Counted from the stretch's first letter, positions 1-8,792 are shown. The stretch: DNA of 64,000 nt from Bog-473 sp963834405 (GCA_963834405.1 CAWIBX010000007.1:496001-560000); one strand, 5' to 3'. Made by a program: numbers and translations. The notes: generated by a model from the letters alone, not told the origin.

Positions 1-2
1 CA

Positions 3-281
3 CCGGACCCGCTGCGCCTGCGCGCCGGGGTGCACACCGGCGACGCGGTCTCGACCCGCGACGACGTGGTCGGCCACGTCGTCAACGTCGCGGCGCGCGT
101 CTGCGAGGCGGCCAAGGGCGGTCAGGTGCTCGTGAGCGAGGAGGTGCGCACGGCGTCGGGCGAGCTGGACGACGTCCGCTTCGGTCGGACCAGGGCACGG
201 CGCATGAAGGGCGTGAGCGAACGCGTGCGCGTCTGCGAGGCCGCTCCCCTGCCGGTGTCTCCGGTCGCGTCGACCCCGTAG
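3..281 (+). CDS. Class III adenylate/guanylate cyclase, C-terminal fragment (5' cut by window)
   Basis: Only the last 92 residues are present; the reading frame is open from the first base. The sequence has the second half of a class III nucleotide cyclase domain: a 'GVHTGDAV' strand, the 'GHVVNVAARVCEAA' helix in which Asn and Arg bind the transition state, then 'GGQVLVSEE'. Members of this family make cAMP or cGMP from ATP or GTP. A short Pro-rich tail follows the domain, so the cyclase domain is at or near the C-terminus, as in actinobacterial stand-alone or ATPase-fused cyclases. N-terminal sensor domains, if any, lie outside the window. The histidine kinase on the same strand starts 49 bases downstream. 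Confidence 0.85.
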   Translation, partial: PDPLRLRAGVHTGDAVSTRDDVVGHVVNVAARVCEAAKGGQVLVSEEVRTASGELDDVRFGRTRARRMKGVSERVRVCEAAPLPVSPVASTP

Positions 282-330
282 CGCGGCTCGGTGCGGGTAA
301 CCTGGCCCGGGGCAAGGAGAGGGGAGCTCC

Positions 331-1551
331 ATGAGTGACGGGCGTCCGGATGGCCGAGTTGGGGCGAAGGAGCACGCCCCCACTGACGACGTCACCGACG
401 ACGCCGATGCGGTCCCCGACTTCCGGGCCCTCTTCGAGGGAGCGCCGGCGCGCTACCTGGTGCTCGATACGGACCTCGACATCGTCGCAGTGAGCGACGC
501 CTATCTCGCGGCGACCATGACGCGGCGCGAGGACGTCGTGGGTCGGCACATCCTGGCGGCCTTCCCCGCGAACCCCGACGACGCCGACGAACGCAACGTC
601 CAGAAGGTGGGCCTCTCGCTCTGGCGCGTCCTGCTCACCCGCCGGCCGGACTTCCTGCCCGCGCAGAAGTACGACATCCGGCGTCCGGCGGCAGAGGGCG
701 GCGGCTTCGAGGAGCGTTACTGGAACTTGCTCAATGCGCCGGTGCTCGGGCCCGATGGCGCCGTCGCCTACATCATCCACCAGGTCGAGGACGTGACCGA
801 CCTCGTCCGTCAGGAGCGTGAGTTCGAGTCCGAACGGCGGGCGGCCGAGGCGATGCGCTCGCAGCTCAGCGTCATGGAACGTCAGGTGTTGCGCGCGCTC
901 AACGACGCCAGCGACCGCGAACGCATCGCCCGCGACTTGCACGACCTGGTCATTCAGCGGGTGTTCGGTGCCGGCATGCGCCTGAGCTCCATTGTGAGCT
1001 CCGTCCCCGACGAGACGGCCCAGAAGGTGCGCGAGGTGGTGGCCGAGCTCGATGCGGTCATCAGCGACATCCGCACCACCATCTTCGACTTGCAGTCGCC
1101 GATGGCGGCCCACCGCGGCCTGCGCACGGGCGTCCTCGCGTTGACCAACGACGCAAACGATCGCCTCGGCTTCCAGGCCCGCGTGCAGTTCGACGGCCCG
1201 GTCGACACGGTGATCGACCGCGAGCGGGGCGACCAAATGCTCGCCGTCCTGCGCGAGGCGCTCTCCAACATCATCCGGCACGCGGACGCCAGGTCGGTCG
1301 AGGTGGAGATCTGCGCCGGCCCGGACCTCGTGCTGCGGGTGTCCGACGACGGCGTCGGCCCCGCTGCCGGGACCGTCCCCGGCCCCGGTGCCGAGACGGA
1401 CGGGCGTACCGGCAAGGGCGTGCGCAATATGAAGGCGCGGGCCAAGGGCCTGGGCGGCATCTGCACCGTCGTCTCCCGCCCGCCCCGTGGGACCATGGTC
1501 GAGTGGCGGGTTCCGCTGGACGTCCCGACCGCACCTGCCCCCGCCGGCTGA
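331..1551 (+). CDS. PAS-domain sensor histidine kinase (HisKA_3 / NarL-LuxR class)
   Basis: A 406-residue cytosolic sensor kinase with no membrane segment. Residues about 25-160 look like a PAS domain ('LDTDLDIVAVSDAYL'). A short coiled-coil linker follows, then the HisKA_3 dimerisation helix with the phospho-acceptor His at about residue 204 in 'RERIARDLHDLVIQRVFGAG'. The C-terminal HATPase_c has an N-box 'REALSNIIRHADA' and G-boxes 'DDGVG' and 'GKGVRNMKARA'. The layout resembles DevS/DosS-type kinases, which pass phosphate to LuxR-type response regulators, but no regulator is adjacent. The ATG follows a strong AAGGAGAGGGGA site. The PAS ligand cannot be told from sequence. Confidence 0.9.
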   Translation: MSDGRPDGRVGAKEHAPTDDVTDDADAVPDFRALFEGAPARYLVLDTDLDIVAVSDAYLAATMTRREDVVGRHILAAFPANPDDADERNVQKVGLSLWRVLLTRRPDFLPAQKYDIRRPAAEGGGFEERYWNLLNAPVLGPDGAVAYIIHQVEDVTDLVRQEREFESERRAAEAMRSQLSVMERQVLRALNDASDRERIARDLHDLVIQRVFGAGMRLSSIVSSVPDETAQKVREVVAELDAVISDIRTTIFDLQSPMAAHRGLRTGVLALTNDANDRLGFQARVQFDGPVDTVIDRERGDQMLAVLREALSNIIRHADARSVEVEICAGPDLVLRVSDDGVGPAAGTVPGPGAETDGRTGKGVRNMKARAKGLGGICTVVSRPPRGTMVEWRVPLDVPTAPAPAG

Positions 1552-1757
1552 CCGCCCCCCGCTCCCCGCCCGCTGCCGACCGCCCGGCGCCCCGCCGGAC
1601 CCGCCCGCTCTCGATGCACCCCGACCGCAACCGGGCTGCGCCACAGCCTCACCCGCGCCCCGGCACACTGTTGTGTGGTTGTAGTCATCGCCCGGGGCGG
1701 GGCCGCAGGAGTGAGCGGGCCGAGGGAGAACGGGCGACGCAGTGCAGGGGAGAGCCG

Positions 1758-2033
1758 ATGACCGACACATTGAAGATCGCAGAACAGATGGTCCGGGACC
1801 TCATCGCAGAGGCGAACCGCACGCATCTCGATGCCGACTGGCGCTACGAACTCACCAGCGACGTCGACAACATCGCCGTGACATCCGGGCCGGGCGGCCA
1901 CACGCTGCGGGTCCACCCGTGCTGGCTGCGCTACGTCGTCTCCCAGGGTGACTTCAAGTCGTGCGTCGCCGACGAGATCGAGGCGTACTACCTCTTGGCG
2001 CTCTTGACGGGACAGGTCACCGCCGCCGCCTGA
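1758..2033 (+). CDS. Small conserved-looking protein, unknown function (91 aa)
   Basis: I do not recognise the family. It encodes 91 residues: an N-terminal amphipathic helix (TLKIAEQMVRDLIAEAN), a central beta-rich part with 'VTSGPGGHTLRVHP', and a short hydrophobic C-terminal helix 'AYYLLALLTGQV'. There is no signal peptide or membrane anchor. The ATG at 1758 follows GGGGAGAGCC. It lies on the same strand 206 bases after the histidine kinase and converges on the FAD oxidoreductase gene. Confidence 0.7.
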   Translation: MTDTLKIAEQMVRDLIAEANRTHLDADWRYELTSDVDNIAVTSGPGGHTLRVHPCWLRYVVSQGDFKSCVADEIEAYYLLALLTGQVTAAA

Positions 2034-2113
2034 CCACACGTCGGCGTGGCGGGCTCACGTCGCCCGCGCCCGGCTCAGGCCGCCGGCATTCCGCGGGTCT
2101 CCCGTGGGTAGTG

Positions 2114-2161
2114 CCCATTTCAAAAACTATTAACACGAACGTGCATACTTTTTGAAATGGG
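2114..2161. repeat. Perfect 13-bp inverted repeat in an AT-rich patch
   Basis: CCCATTTCAAAAA (2114-2126) and TTTTTGAAATGGG (2149-2161) are exact reverse complements around a 22-base spacer, which itself contains a small CACG-AA-CGTG palindrome (2134-2143). The patch is strikingly AT-rich in a very GC-rich region. It sits between two convergent genes, so it could be a bidirectional terminator, although the stem is poor in GC; a miniature insertion element is also possible. Confidence 0.75.
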
Positions 2162-2176
2162 ACACGTCAGAGGGAC

Positions 2177-2225
2177 ACACCGCACACCGCACACCGCACA
2201 CCGCACACCGCACACCGCACACCGC
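2177..2225. repeat. Tandem 7-bp repeat (ACACCGC x7)
   Basis: Seven perfect consecutive copies of ACACCGC lie between the 13-bp inverted repeat and the stop codon of the FAD oxidoreductase gene (2235). The unit is not a multiple of three and is outside any credible gene. It looks like a slippage-prone minisatellite. Confidence 0.9.
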
Positions 2226-2234
2226 CCACCCCCA

Positions 2235-3653
2235 TCAGAACCGCTCGCGCAGCGCCGTCTCGGCCGCCAGCCGCCCGCACATCCCGTGCACGCCGCCACC
2301 CGGCGGGGTCGAGGCCGAACAGAGGTACACCCCGTCGAGAGGCGTGCGGTACTCGTTCCAGCGCATGACCGGCCGGAAAACTGTCTGGCGCAGCGTCTGC
2401 GCCCCGCCGTTGACGTCCCCGCCCAGCAGGTTCGGGTTGTGCTCCTCCGCCTCCGCCGCCGTACGCACCGACCGCGCCAGGACCAGGTCCCGGAAGCCAG
2501 GCGCGAAACGCTCAATCTGCGCCTCCATCCGTTCGCTCATGTCCACGGACGACCCGTTGGGGACGTGGCAATAGGCCCACAGCGTGTGCTTTCCCGCCGG
2601 CGCCCGCGTCGGGTCCACCACGGAGGCCTGCGCCACCAGGACGAAGGGCTGCTCCGCGTGGCGCCCGGCGCGCACCGCCGCCTCCGAGCGCGCCACCTCC
2701 TCGAAGGTTCCCCCGACGTGCACCGTCACGGTGCGCCGGCACGGCTCCGCCGCCCAGGGCACCGGCCCGTCGAGCGCCCAGTCGACCTTGCAGGCCCCCG
2801 CGCCCGGCCGGAAGCGCCGCCACGGGCGCCCCGCCCGTCCCGACACGCGGCGCCCCGCCAGCGCGAGGAACTGCCGCGGCGACACGTCGAGCAGCACGGC
2901 CCGGGCCGCCGGCAGCTCGTCGAGCGACCGCACCCACTGCCCGGTGTGGACCTCGCCCCCGAGGCGCCGCACCTCGCGCGCCAGGCCCTCCGTGATGGCC
3001 GCGCTCCCGCCCGTCACCACGGGCCAGCCCACGCCGTGGCCGAGCGCGGTGAGCAGGAGACCGAAGGCGGACGTGAGCGGCGCGGTCAGCGGCTCCATGG
3101 AGTGCGCCGCGGCGCCGGCCAGGAGCGCCCGGGCCGCGTCGGTCGTGTAGTGCCGCGTCGTGTAGTGCATCGATTGGCTCCCCACGAGTGCGAAGCGCGC
3201 CAGTGCGAGCGGATCCTTGGGCACGCTGCGCATGGGGCCGAGCACGTAGGGCACGATGCGGTCGAGCCAGTCCACCAGCGGCCCCATCAGCGCGCGATAG
3301 CCAGCACCGTCGCCGCCCAAGTGCGACGCCGTCTCCTCGACCGAGCGGTAGGCCGCAGCGGCCCGCCCCCCGCCCAGGGGGTGGGCGAAGGCCACCTCGG
3401 GCTGGCGCAGCTCTATCCCGACGCCCGCCAGATCGAGCGACCGGAAGAAGGGCGACGCCGCCAGCGAGGGGTGGACCGAGGAGCACACGTCGTGGCGGAA
3501 CCCGTCGAGCGTGAGCGCCTCGGTCCGCGTCCCGCCCCCCACCGTCGGCGCCCCTTCGTACACCTCGACACCCAGCCCGGCTCGTGCCAGCGTCAGGGCT
3601 GCGGCCAGTCCGTTGGGTCCGGATCCCACCACCACCGCGTCCGGCCGCTCCAC
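2235..3653 (-). CDS. NAD(P)/FAD-dependent oxidoreductase, phytoene dehydrogenase-like
   Basis: A 472-residue flavoprotein of the phytoene desaturase/amine oxidase superfamily. The N-terminus has the dinucleotide-binding fold 'VVVGSGPNGLAAALTLARAG' followed by an acidic strand end and a 'GGGTRTEAL' loop. The C-terminus has the second FAD-contact motif 'GVYLCSASTPPGGGVHGMCG'. The family oxidises or isomerises hydrophobic substrates such as carotenoids; no carotenoid synthesis genes are nearby, so the substrate is unknown. The ATG at 3653 starts just before the Rossmann motif, as usual for the family. Confidence 0.88.
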   Translation of the reverse strand: MERPDAVVVGSGPNGLAAALTLARAGLGVEVYEGAPTVGGGTRTEALTLDGFRHDVCSSVHPSLAASPFFRSLDLAGVGIELRQPEVAFAHPLGGGRAAAAYRSVEETASHLGGDGAGYRALMGPLVDWLDRIVPYVLGPMRSVPKDPLALARFALVGSQSMHYTTRHYTTDAARALLAGAAAHSMEPLTAPLTSAFGLLLTALGHGVGWPVVTGGSAAITEGLAREVRRLGGEVHTGQWVRSLDELPAARAVLLDVSPRQFLALAGRRVSGRAGRPWRRFRPGAGACKVDWALDGPVPWAAEPCRRTVTVHVGGTFEEVARSEAAVRAGRHAEQPFVLVAQASVVDPTRAPAGKHTLWAYCHVPNGSSVDMSERMEAQIERFAPGFRDLVLARSVRTAAEAEEHNPNLLGGDVNGGAQTLRQTVFRPVMRWNEYRTPLDGVYLCSASTPPGGGVHGMCGRLAAETALRERF

Positions 3654-3779
3654 TGGTGAGGGACGTTACCGACCCGACGCCCGGCACGCCCCCGCACACC
3701 CCGACGCCCGGCACGACCCGGCACCACCGGGCACGCACACCCCGCCCCCCACAGCCCACGGCCCACTAGCTTGCAGGCC

Positions 3780-4916
3780 ATGGCAGACATCCACGGCACC
3801 TGCGAACCGCGCTTCGACGCCGTCCGCTCCACCCTCTCCGACCAGATCGACTCGGGCGCCGACGTCGGCGCCTCGGTGGCGGTGTTCCTGCACGGCGAAC
3901 CCGTCGTCGACATCTGGGGCGGCTGGGCCGACGCCGAGAAGACGAAGCCCTGGCAACAGGACACCATCACCAACGTCTGGTCGACCACCAAGACGATGAC
4001 GTTCCTGTGCACGCTGATCCTGCACGACCGTGGCGAACTCGATTACAACGCCCCCGTCGCCACCTACTGGCCCGAGTTCGCAGCCAACGGCAAGGACAGC
4101 GTGCTCGTCCGCCACGTCATGGGCCACACCGCCGGCCTGTCGGGCTGGGAGGAGCCCCTCGCCCTCGAGGAACTGGCGAACTGGGAGCTGTGCACGCAAC
4201 GCCTCGCCGCGCAAAAACCGTGGTGGGAACCGGGCACCGCCTCGGGCTACCACGCCGTCACCCAGGGTTACCTCATCGGCGAGATCGTGCGGCGCGTCAC
4301 CGGCGAGTCCATCGGGCAGTGGTTCGCTCGTGAAGTGGCCAAGCCGCTCGATGCGGACTTCCACATCGGTCTCCCCGAGTCCGAGGACCGTCGCGTCTCC
4401 AACGTGATCCCGCCCCCGCCGATCGACCTCGCCGCCCTGGGCGCCGAGGTCTCCGAGATCACGCTCAAGACCTTCACGAACCCGCCCCTCGATGCGACCG
4501 CCGCCCACCACGCCTGGTGGCGCCGTGCCGAGATCCCCGCCGCCAACGGCCAGGGCAACGCGCGCTCGGTCGCCGCCGTCCAGTCGATCGTCGCGGGCAA
4601 GGGCGCCGCCGGCGGCGTACGCCTGCTCTCGCCCGAGGGCATCGCGCCGATCTTCGACGAGCAGGCCAACGGCGTCGACAAGGTGCTCGGCGTGCAACTG
4701 CGCCTGGGCATGGGCTACGGGCTCAGCAACCCGCCCGACATGCCGATCGGCCCGCGCGCCTGTTACTGGGGCGGCTACGGCGGCTCCGTCATCGTGATGG
4801 ACACCGACGCCGAGCTCACGATCTGTTACGTGATGAACCGCATGGACTCGGGCCTCGTCGGCGACGTGCGCGGCATGAACCTCATCTTCGCCGCCGTCAT
4901 GGGGCTGGCCGCTTAG
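3780..4916 (+). CDS. Serine hydrolase, class C beta-lactamase / EstB family
   Basis: A 378-residue member of the beta-lactamase-related (class C/DD-peptidase/esterase) fold without a signal peptide. The SxxK nucleophile is 'STTK' about 68 residues from the ATG, in 'NVWSTTKTMTFLCTLI'. The second active-site Tyr is probably in 'SGYHAVTQGYLIGEI', a common EstB-type variant, and a glycine-rich strand near the end ('YWGGYGGSVIVM') takes the place of the KTG box. Cytosolic members are mostly esterases, not antibiotic hydrolases, so resistance should not be inferred. A TTG at 3771 is an alternative start. Its stop codon overlaps the convergent RidA gene. Confidence 0.88.
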   Translation: MADIHGTCEPRFDAVRSTLSDQIDSGADVGASVAVFLHGEPVVDIWGGWADAEKTKPWQQDTITNVWSTTKTMTFLCTLILHDRGELDYNAPVATYWPEFAANGKDSVLVRHVMGHTAGLSGWEEPLALEELANWELCTQRLAAQKPWWEPGTASGYHAVTQGYLIGEIVRRVTGESIGQWFAREVAKPLDADFHIGLPESEDRRVSNVIPPPPIDLAALGAEVSEITLKTFTNPPLDATAAHHAWWRRAEIPAANGQGNARSVAAVQSIVAGKGAAGGVRLLSPEGIAPIFDEQANGVDKVLGVQLRLGMGYGLSNPPDMPIGPRACYWGGYGGSVIVMDTDAELTICYVMNRMDSGLVGDVRGMNLIFAAVMGLAA

Positions 4917-5299
4917 GGCAGCACCGCCTCGGCTTCGACTTCCACCCTCCAGGCGGGGTCCAACAGCCCCGCCACCACGACCATGGTCGCGGCCGGCCGC
5001 ACGTGGCCCAGCAGCTCGCCGTGCACCGCGCCGACGGCGGCGGCGTCCTCCGCCTTCGTCAGGTACATGCGCGTGCGCACGATGTGCTCGAGCGACGCCC
5101 CGGCGGCCTCGAGGGCTTCCCGGATGATGTCGAAGCACCGCCGCGCCTGCAGCCCGGCGTCGTCGGGACAGGGAAGGCCGTCGGGAAAGACCGGTGCGGT
5201 GCCCGACACCAGCACCCGGTTGCCCACGCGCAGCGCGCGGCTGAAGCCGATCGACGCCTCGAACGGTGAACCCGAGGAGACGCGGGAGGGCTCGTCCAT
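4913..5299 (-). CDS. RidA/YjgF-family protein
   Basis: A 128-residue protein with the RidA fold: 'SRALRVGNRVLVSGTAPV' at the N-terminus, 'QARRCFDIIREALEAAG' in the middle, and 'IVRTRMYLTK' carrying the Arg that binds the substrate carboxylate in RidA enzymes. RidA proteins hydrolyse reactive enamines/imines made by PLP enzymes. The start is the ATG at 5299 because the family begins about 15 residues before the first strand; the frame stays open further upstream but matches nothing. It overlaps the end of the serine hydrolase gene by four bases in convergent orientation. Confidence 0.88.
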   Translation of the reverse strand: MDEPSRVSSGSPFEASIGFSRALRVGNRVLVSGTAPVFPDGLPCPDDAGLQARRCFDIIREALEAAGASLEHIVRTRMYLTKAEDAAAVGAVHGELLGHVRPAATMVVVAGLLDPAWRVEVEAEAVLP

Positions 5300-5364
5300 G
5301 GGGCAGATCCTGCCATCGCCATGACGGTGCAGCCCGCGGGCCGGGCCCTCGCGGGCGCCGCCGC

Positions 5365-6367
5365 TCAGCTCAACCGAAACGGGTTGCGGTGGCTCAGGTA
5401 GTAGGGGAAATGCAGCCGGACCGATGTGGTGGGGCCGTCCGTATAGGTCTGCACGACGTCGGCGAGCTGCCGGGCCAGCCACAGCCCGTACTCGCTCTCC
5501 TGCCGCGCCTGGGGTGGCCGGTAGCCGGCAAACGCGGGAATGGGGGTGCCGCCCTGATCGTCGACCTGGATGACGAGGGTGCGTGCGTAATGCCAGGCAT
5601 ACACCCGGATAGGCGGCTGCCCGTGCAGGAACCCGTTGGTGGCGACTTCGTTCACGGCGACCACCACGTCGGCCGCCGCGCTGGGCTTGAATCCCTGCCG
5701 GCGCGCCCAGTCCCTCAGATCGTCGCGGAGGCCGAGGAAGTGCTCGGGCCGTGTGACGGTGACCTCCCAGTCGACGCCCGGGGGCACCTCGAGCGGCAGC
5801 CCGCTCCGGCCCGTGAGGTATTCCTCCGGTTCCACGTAGTCGGGGCTCGGCTCCAGGCCCCACAGACTGACCTCGTGATTGTGCAGCCGGCGGACGTTCT
5901 CAATCATCACGGTCGGGTGCCGTCGCGCGTCCCACACGCAGGTGACCTCGCAGCCGTAGTCCTCGTGGGTCTCGTTGCACATGGACTCGTAGACGAGGTA
6001 CGCCGCCGCCCGGTCGACCGGGCTGGCGTCGTCGATCCCACTAGAGACGTCGGGCTCGGCGAAGACGTGCAGGCTCCGGCCAAGGTCACGTTGCTCGGCC
6101 AGGAAGAGGCGGAAGCTCTCGTACGCGAAGCCCGTGCGCTGATAGAAGGCGCCGGTGTCGCCCCATTCCGCGCGCGGTCGCGGGTCCGAGCTGTTCGTCG
6201 AGCATCGCTCTGGTGTCGTCGGACACGGCCACGAACACGCCGTCCGCCTCGGACAGCGCCTGCTCGATCGCAGGCGCGAGCACCTTCCGGACGACCTCGT
6301 CGGAGTCGATGATCAGCGCGCTATGGAGAAAGACTCGCTTGGTCTGTGAATGGGCATCAGGGGCCAT
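5365..6367 (-). pseudogene. MEDS-domain sensor / anti-sigma-type ATPase, frameshifted
   Basis: Read from 6367, the first part ('RVFLHSALIIDSDEVVRKVL' ... 'DDTRAMLDEQLGP') is the start of a MEDS (DcmR-like sensory) domain. The frame then changes: dropping one base of the GGG at 6182-6184 restores 'LGPRPRAEWGDTGAFYQRTG' and the continuous rest. The C-terminal half is an RsbW-like HATPase with 'VVVAVNEVATNGFLHG' (N-box Asn) and 'VDDQGG'. Such proteins are anti-sigma or partner-switch kinases. The gene overlaps the STAS gene upstream by 11 bases, so the two form an operon. A one-base homopolymer error in the assembly is as likely as a true mutation. Confidence 0.8.
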
Positions 6368-6779
6368 CGCCGTTCTCTTCCCGTTGCCCGTTTCCGCTCA
6401 CCTCGAGCGGTAACAGGCGCCACACATCATCGTCCGCGACGCCACAGATTTCTAGGAGGCGCAGGACCGACGGCGGGCAGAGGACCTCCAGCTGGGTCCC
6501 GCGCAACCGGGCCGCGTCGGCGCCCGCCTGCAGGACCCGGACCCCGGCCAGCCCGAAAAACCCGACCTCGGAGAGATCGACCTGGTCGGCGCCCCCGCCG
6601 ACCTCGGCTACGAGCAGCTCCTCGACGTCGTCTCCGGTGAAGACGTCCACGTCGCCGTCGATGCGCACGACACGTCCTTCCCGGCGGGCCGACCATAAGG
6701 ACGTCGCCGGTCGCTCCAGTGGCTCACTCACTCTGAACGCCTCTGGGCGCACCGCGGCATTTCCATCGTTTACCCGCAC
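6357..6779 (-). CDS. STAS-domain anti-anti-sigma factor
   Basis: A 140-residue protein with one STAS domain: 'ARREGRVVRIDGDVDVFTG', then 'ADQVDLSEVGFFGLAGVRVL', where the position of the phospho-accepting Ser of SpoIIAA-type proteins falls in 'GFFGLAG'. The usual D-S pair is replaced by phenylalanine and glycine, so switching by phosphorylation is doubtful. It is the first gene of a pair with the MEDS/HATPase protein, the typical layout for a partner-switching module controlling a sigma factor. Start is GTG at 6779. Confidence 0.82.
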   Translation of the reverse strand: MRVNDGNAAVRPEAFRVSEPLERPATSLWSARREGRVVRIDGDVDVFTGDDVEELLVAEVGGGADQVDLSEVGFFGLAGVRVLQAGADAARLRGTQLEVLCPPSVLRLLEICGVADDDVWRLLPLEVSGNGQREENGDGP

Positions 6780-6970
6780 TTGGGGGGTGGGGACAAGAGA
6801 CTTCGGACCCTAATTGGCCCAGATGGATCCCTATTTCGGGGGTTCCGTAGGGGGGTCCCGGTTGTCCTCCCACGGGTCGTGCCCGGTGCCGACGTGCCTG
6901 GTCGAAACCGGGCCTGCGGGCCCGCCGACCGTCGGTACGATTGAGGCCCGGAACGGGCGGATGGAGTGGG

Positions 6971-7744
6971 ATGCGTCTTCGCAGGGTTGGAGTACTGGCG
7001 GCGGTCGCGGCCCTGGCGATGATGCTGGCTGCCTGCGGGGCCGACACGACGCCCAAGCCCGCAGCCGCCCCCGTCCATCACCGGCATCCGCACCGCACGG
7101 AGCAGGCGGTCGCACTCCCGCTTGACGTCGGCCTCGTCCCGAAGGCCACCGAGGTGGCGGCCACCCACGGTGCCATCGCCGGCTACCCGGCGCCGAACCA
7201 ACCGTCGAACATGACCGTGCCGGGCAGCTGGTACGGCTACCCCTCCATCCTTCCGGTCATCGCCACACAGCCCGGATGGCTCGAGGTCCGTCTGGCCCAG
7301 CGTCCCAACGGCTCGACCATCTGGGTGCAAGCGAGCGCCGTGACTCTCAGCACGACGCCGTACGCCATCGTGATCGACCTCTCGACCGAGCACCTCACGG
7401 TGTACGAGAACGGCACGCTGCTCTACGACTTCCCGGCCAGCATCGGCACGGCCGACGACCCGACGCCGACGGGGAGCTACTTCATGACGATGCAGGTGCC
7501 GCCGCCGACTCCTGCGTACGGGGCGTTCGTCCTGGCCACGTCGGACCACTCCGACTCCATCACCGACTGGGAGAACTCCGGGGACGCCATCATCGGCATC
7601 CACGGGCCCATCACCAGTTACGACGACTCGCTCATCGGGACGACCGGGGCGGCCATCTCCCACGGCTGCGTCCGGCTGCACGACGCCGACCTGGCCGAGC
7701 TGGCCGATATCCCCGCCGGCACACCGATCAACGTCATCACCTGA
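6971..7744 (+). CDS. Lipoprotein L,D-transpeptidase (YkuD domain)
   Basis: A 257-residue exported lipoprotein. The N-terminus 'MRLRRVGVLAAVAALAMM' is a signal peptide ending in the lipobox LAAC. A Pro/His-rich linker and an SH3-like stretch ('WLEVRLAQRPNGSTIWVQAS') precede the YkuD catalytic domain, which has 'YAIVIDLSTEHLTVYENG' and the active-site motif 'IGIHGP' ... 'SHGCVRLHDADL' with the nucleophilic Cys. These enzymes make 3-3 crosslinks in peptidoglycan or attach proteins to it. The ATG at 6971 has GGAGTGGG just upstream and begins the signal peptide, so it is preferred over an upstream TTG at 6941. Confidence 0.92.
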   Translation: MRLRRVGVLAAVAALAMMLAACGADTTPKPAAAPVHHRHPHRTEQAVALPLDVGLVPKATEVAATHGAIAGYPAPNQPSNMTVPGSWYGYPSILPVIATQPGWLEVRLAQRPNGSTIWVQASAVTLSTTPYAIVIDLSTEHLTVYENGTLLYDFPASIGTADDPTPTGSYFMTMQVPPPTPAYGAFVLATSDHSDSITDWENSGDAIIGIHGPITSYDDSLIGTTGAAISHGCVRLHDADLAELADIPAGTPINVIT

Positions 7745-7898
7745 CCCCGGCCCTCCAGGCCTCCGGTCCTCCGGGCCTCCGGCCCCGGACTCGCGGTAAC
7801 CCGCCTCGACCAGGACCAACGACGACTTTTCGGCGGCCCTGTCACATCCGGCGGCCTCGGCGGGTCTCCATGACGAAGACGCGACCACCGGGAGGCTG

Positions 7899-8792
7899 GT
7901 GAACATGGAGCACCAGGAATGGCTATCGGAGCACTTCGAGCAGCACCGGTCCCACCTCCGGGCCGTGGCGTATCGCATGCTCGGCTCGCTCAGCGATGCC
8001 GACGACGCGGTCCAGGAAGCCTGGCTGCGCTTCAACCGGGCCAACACGAGCGACGTGGAGAACCTGGGCGGATGGCTCACGACCGTGGTCGCCCGCGTGT
8101 CGCTGAACATGCTGCGGTCCCGCCAGTCGCGCCACGAGGACTACGTGGGTCCCCACATGCCAGACCCGATCCTCGACCGCCCCGACGCCACCGATCCCGA
8201 GCACGCCGCGCTGCTGGCCGACTCGGTCGGCGTCGCACTGCTGGTCGTGCTCGACACGCTGACCCCGGCCGAGCGGCTCGCGTTCGTCCTGCATGACATC
8301 TTCGCGGTGCCCTTCGACGAGATCGCACCGATCGTCGACCGCTCCCCCGAGGCGGCCCGTCAGCTGGCCAGCCGGGCCCGCCGGCGCGTGCAGGGTGAGC
8401 GCACCCTCCCTGACGCCGATCTCGACCGTCAGCGCGAGGTGGTGGGCGCGTTCCTGGCCGCTGCCCGCGACGGCGACTTCGAGGCACTCGTCGCCGTGCT
8501 CGATCCCGACGTCGTGGTGCGCGCGGACCAGGGCGCCGTTACCGCCGGCGCGTTGCGGATCATCCGCGGCGCCGAGGCCGTGGCCCGGAGCGCTCTGGGC
8601 TACGCCAGCATCGGCCTGCTCGTCCAGCCGGCACTCGTCAACGGCGTCGCCGGGTCGGTCTCGCTGCGCGAGGACGGCACGCCGTTCTCGGTCGGTGCCT
8701 TCACGGTGCGAGGCGGCAAGGTCGTCGCGCTCGACATCCTCGCCGACCCCGTGCGCCTGCGCGAGCTGGATCTGACCGTGCTCGAGACCTGA
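7899..8792 (+). CDS. ECF sigma factor, SigJ/ECF41-like with SnoaL-type C-terminus
   Basis: A 297-residue sigma-70 family factor. Region 2 is 'LRAVAYRMLGSLSDADDAVQ' with 'EAWLRFNRA'. Region 4 is 'LTPAERLAFVLHDIFAVPFD' with 'APIVDRSPEAARQLASRARR'. Residues from about 180 form an extra domain ('FLAAARDGDFEALVAVLDPD') of the SnoaL/NTF2 type. That arrangement defines ECF41/SigJ factors, in which the C-terminal domain stands in for an anti-sigma factor. No oxidoreductase or carboxymuconolactone decarboxylase partner, common for ECF41, is next to it. GTG 7899 and ATG 7905 are both possible starts behind GGGAGG. Confidence 0.9.
   Translation: MNMEHQEWLSEHFEQHRSHLRAVAYRMLGSLSDADDAVQEAWLRFNRANTSDVENLGGWLTTVVARVSLNMLRSRQSRHEDYVGPHMPDPILDRPDATDPEHAALLADSVGVALLVVLDTLTPAERLAFVLHDIFAVPFDEIAPIVDRSPEAARQLASRARRRVQGERTLPDADLDRQREVVGAFLAAARDGDFEALVAVLDPDVVVRADQGAVTAGALRIIRGAEAVARSALGYASIGLLVQPALVNGVAGSVSLREDGTPFSVGAFTVRGGKVVALDILADPVRLRELDLTVLET

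Noticed and set aside
82..1770. A 562-codon minus-strand frame opposite the histidine kinase
   Set aside because: It is antisense to a gene with clear PAS, HisKA_3 and HATPase motifs; its translation is Arg/Gly-rich low complexity typical of GC-rich shadows.
2177..2225. Possible CRISPR or origin iterons
   Set aside because: The unit is 7 bp with no spacers and there is no replication initiator gene nearby.
3780..4916. Antibiotic-resistance beta-lactamase
   Set aside because: No signal peptide and no KTG box; the protein fits the EstB-like esterase branch better.
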